A DNA stretch of 64,000 nt from Bacillota bacterium (lineage in GTDB: Bacteria > Bacillota > Clostridia > Peptostreptococcales > Anaerovoracaceae), in NCBI GenBank assembly GCA_029006195.1, contig JAQXGH010000048.1:1-64000 (forward strand), written 5' to 3'. Under the pieces are notes generated by a model that was not told the origin of the DNA, ran no database searches, and saw nothing but the letters and a program-made list of their open reading frames with translations. How positions within the stretch are numbered: position 1 is the stretch's first letter; each line of letters begins with the position of its first letter. A program made the position numbers and the translations under genes. Positions 63,114-64,000 of the stretch are shown here, piece by piece.

Positions 63114-64000
63114 ATGAAAAAAGTTATGATTTTAGGCGCAGGAATATATCAGGTGCCTATTATAAAGAAAGCGATGGAAATGGGATTCGAAACCATCGCA
63201 GTATCTCCAGATGGAAATTATCCAGGCCTTAAAATCGCGGACAAGGTATATAACATCGATGTTCGCGACGGAGAAGCTATCCTGAAAATCGCACGTGAAG
63301 AGGGCATTTGCGGCATTACAACCGACCAGACTGATATCGCTGTCAGAACAGTTGCTTACGTAGCTGAGAAGATGGGTATTCCAGGCATCGGTTTTGAATG
63401 CGCTAAGCTTTTCACGGACAAATACCTTATGCGTACAAAGACTACGCAGCTGGGACTTCCAACTATCCCGTTTAAGATGGTAGGAAGCTATGAAGAAGCA
63501 GAAAGCTTCTTTAAGGAAATTGGTGGAGACGTAATCATAAAGCCTGTGGATAACCAGGGAAGCAGAGGAATTTTTTTTATCAGCAGCATTGAAATGCTGA
63601 AGGATCATTTCGAAGAGTCAAAGGGATATTCGGCATCAGGCAACGTTATTATTGAAAAGCACATCAAAGGTCCGGAATTTGAAGTAGATTCTATCCTCGT
63701 TGATTACGAAGAGAAGACACTTATGTATGCCGATACTGACCTTTATGATATACCTGACGTTTTCGCATCGAGAACTAGGCTTTATCCATCAGTTGCTGAT
63801 GATAAGGTAGTAGAGAAGCTGTTAAAGCTTAACCATGATATTATCACAGGCTTTGGACTTAAGCAGGGCCTTACTCACAGCGAATACATTATGGACGAAG
63901 AAGACGGTGAAATTTACCTTATAGAAGCTGCAGCAAGAGGCGGCGGCTCATTCATCTCTTCTGACATAGCAAGACTTCAGACTGGCGTTGACACATCACA
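63114..64000 (+). CDS. ATP-grasp protein (carboxylate-amine ligase type), cut by window end
   Basis: An open frame of 295 codons that runs off the right edge, so it is missing from the ORF track. It begins MKKVMILGAGIYQVPIIKKA, a Rossmann-like pre-ATP-grasp domain (about 1-100), followed by ATP-grasp signatures: FTDKYLMRTKTTQLGLP, DVIIKPVDNQGSRG (ATP-binding lysine and glycine loop), IIEKHIKGPEFEVDS and YLIEAAARGGGSF. This pattern is shared by PurK/CarB-like ligases and by ATP-grasp enzymes of polysaccharide loci. TTAGGGGC precedes the ATG, 27 bases after wecE, so it likely belongs to the same operon; its substrate may be a sugar amine or an amino acid. Confidence 0.87.
   Translation, partial: MKKVMILGAGIYQVPIIKKAMEMGFETIAVSPDGNYPGLKIADKVYNIDVRDGEAILKIAREEGICGITTDQTDIAVRTVAYVAEKMGIPGIGFECAKLFTDKYLMRTKTTQLGLPTIPFKMVGSYEEAESFFKEIGGDVIIKPVDNQGSRGIFFISSIEMLKDHFEESKGYSASGNVIIEKHIKGPEFEVDSILVDYEEKTLMYADTDLYDIPDVFASRTRLYPSVADDKVVEKLLKLNHDIITGFGLKQGLTHSEYIMDEEDGEIYLIEAAARGGGSFISSDIARLQTGVDTS

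Overview
The window is a dense, almost entirely plus-strand stretch of a low-to-moderate G+C Firmicutes chromosome. Evidence for a clostridial-type anaerobe includes TTGaca/TATAAT promoters, strong AGGAGG ribosome binding sites, AGA-rich arginine codons, ammonia-dependent asparagine synthetase (AsnA), formate-tetrahydrofolate ligase under a ZTP riboswitch, QueH-type queuosine synthesis, the priA-def-fmt-yugP-rsmB-stp-prkC-rsgA-rpe order and the plsX-rnc-smc-ftsY order. Peptostreptococcales or Anaerovoracaceae-like is my best guess, but this is inference from gene content and not a database placement. No phage, IS element or CRISPR array was seen.

Layout. 1-660: end of an rRNA operon (partial 5S) followed by five tRNAs (CAT, Trp, Pro, CAT, Phe) and a terminator shared with the only minus-strand gene, a YtqA-type radical SAM protein (671-1633). 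1.7-25 kb: queH, asnA, then a long run of tightly spaced or overlapping housekeeping genes for replication restart (priA), nascent protein processing (def, fmt), rRNA methylation (rsmB), Ser/Thr phosphosignalling (stp, prkC), ribosome GTPases (rsgA, der), the pentose pathway (rpe), phospholipid synthesis (plsX, plsY, gpsA), RNase III, Smc, FtsY, MiaB and an MFS exporter. 25-32 kb: a beta-CASP RNA nuclease-like protein, a PAS-containing sigma-54 activator, a gabT-like aminotransferase, a strong candidate small RNA, an RNase H-like exonuclease and a Xer-family protein that has lost most catalytic residues. 32-40 kb: carB without carA, rplS with a structured leader, rbgA, rnhB, and fhs behind a ZTP riboswitch. 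40-49 kb: a secreted papain-like protease, a LarA-family protein with an altered nickel site, valS, folC, a lipid kinase and a GNAT acetyltransferase.

49-64 kb is a cell-envelope region: two tandem secreted GH25 muramidases with SH3 domains, a phosphohexomutase, two LytR-CpsA-Psr (LCP) glycopolymer ligases flanking ddl and thrS, a G5-NlpC/P60 hydrolase, a polysaccharide flippase, a WecE-type sugar aminotransferase and the start of an ATP-grasp gene cut by the window end. Together they suggest synthesis, export and attachment of a wall glycopolymer carrying an amino-deoxy sugar, with peptidoglycan synthesis and remodelling alongside.

The observations most worth following up are the catalytically eroded Xer recombinase (four of six active-site residues changed at gap-free positions), an 83-nt candidate sRNA with C-rich unpaired motifs, a LarA homologue with Tyr where the nickel-ligand His should be, the ZTP riboswitch, the nested palindrome over the gabT promoter, and the envelope cluster that runs off the right edge. 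I did not find a single clearly new multi-gene system.
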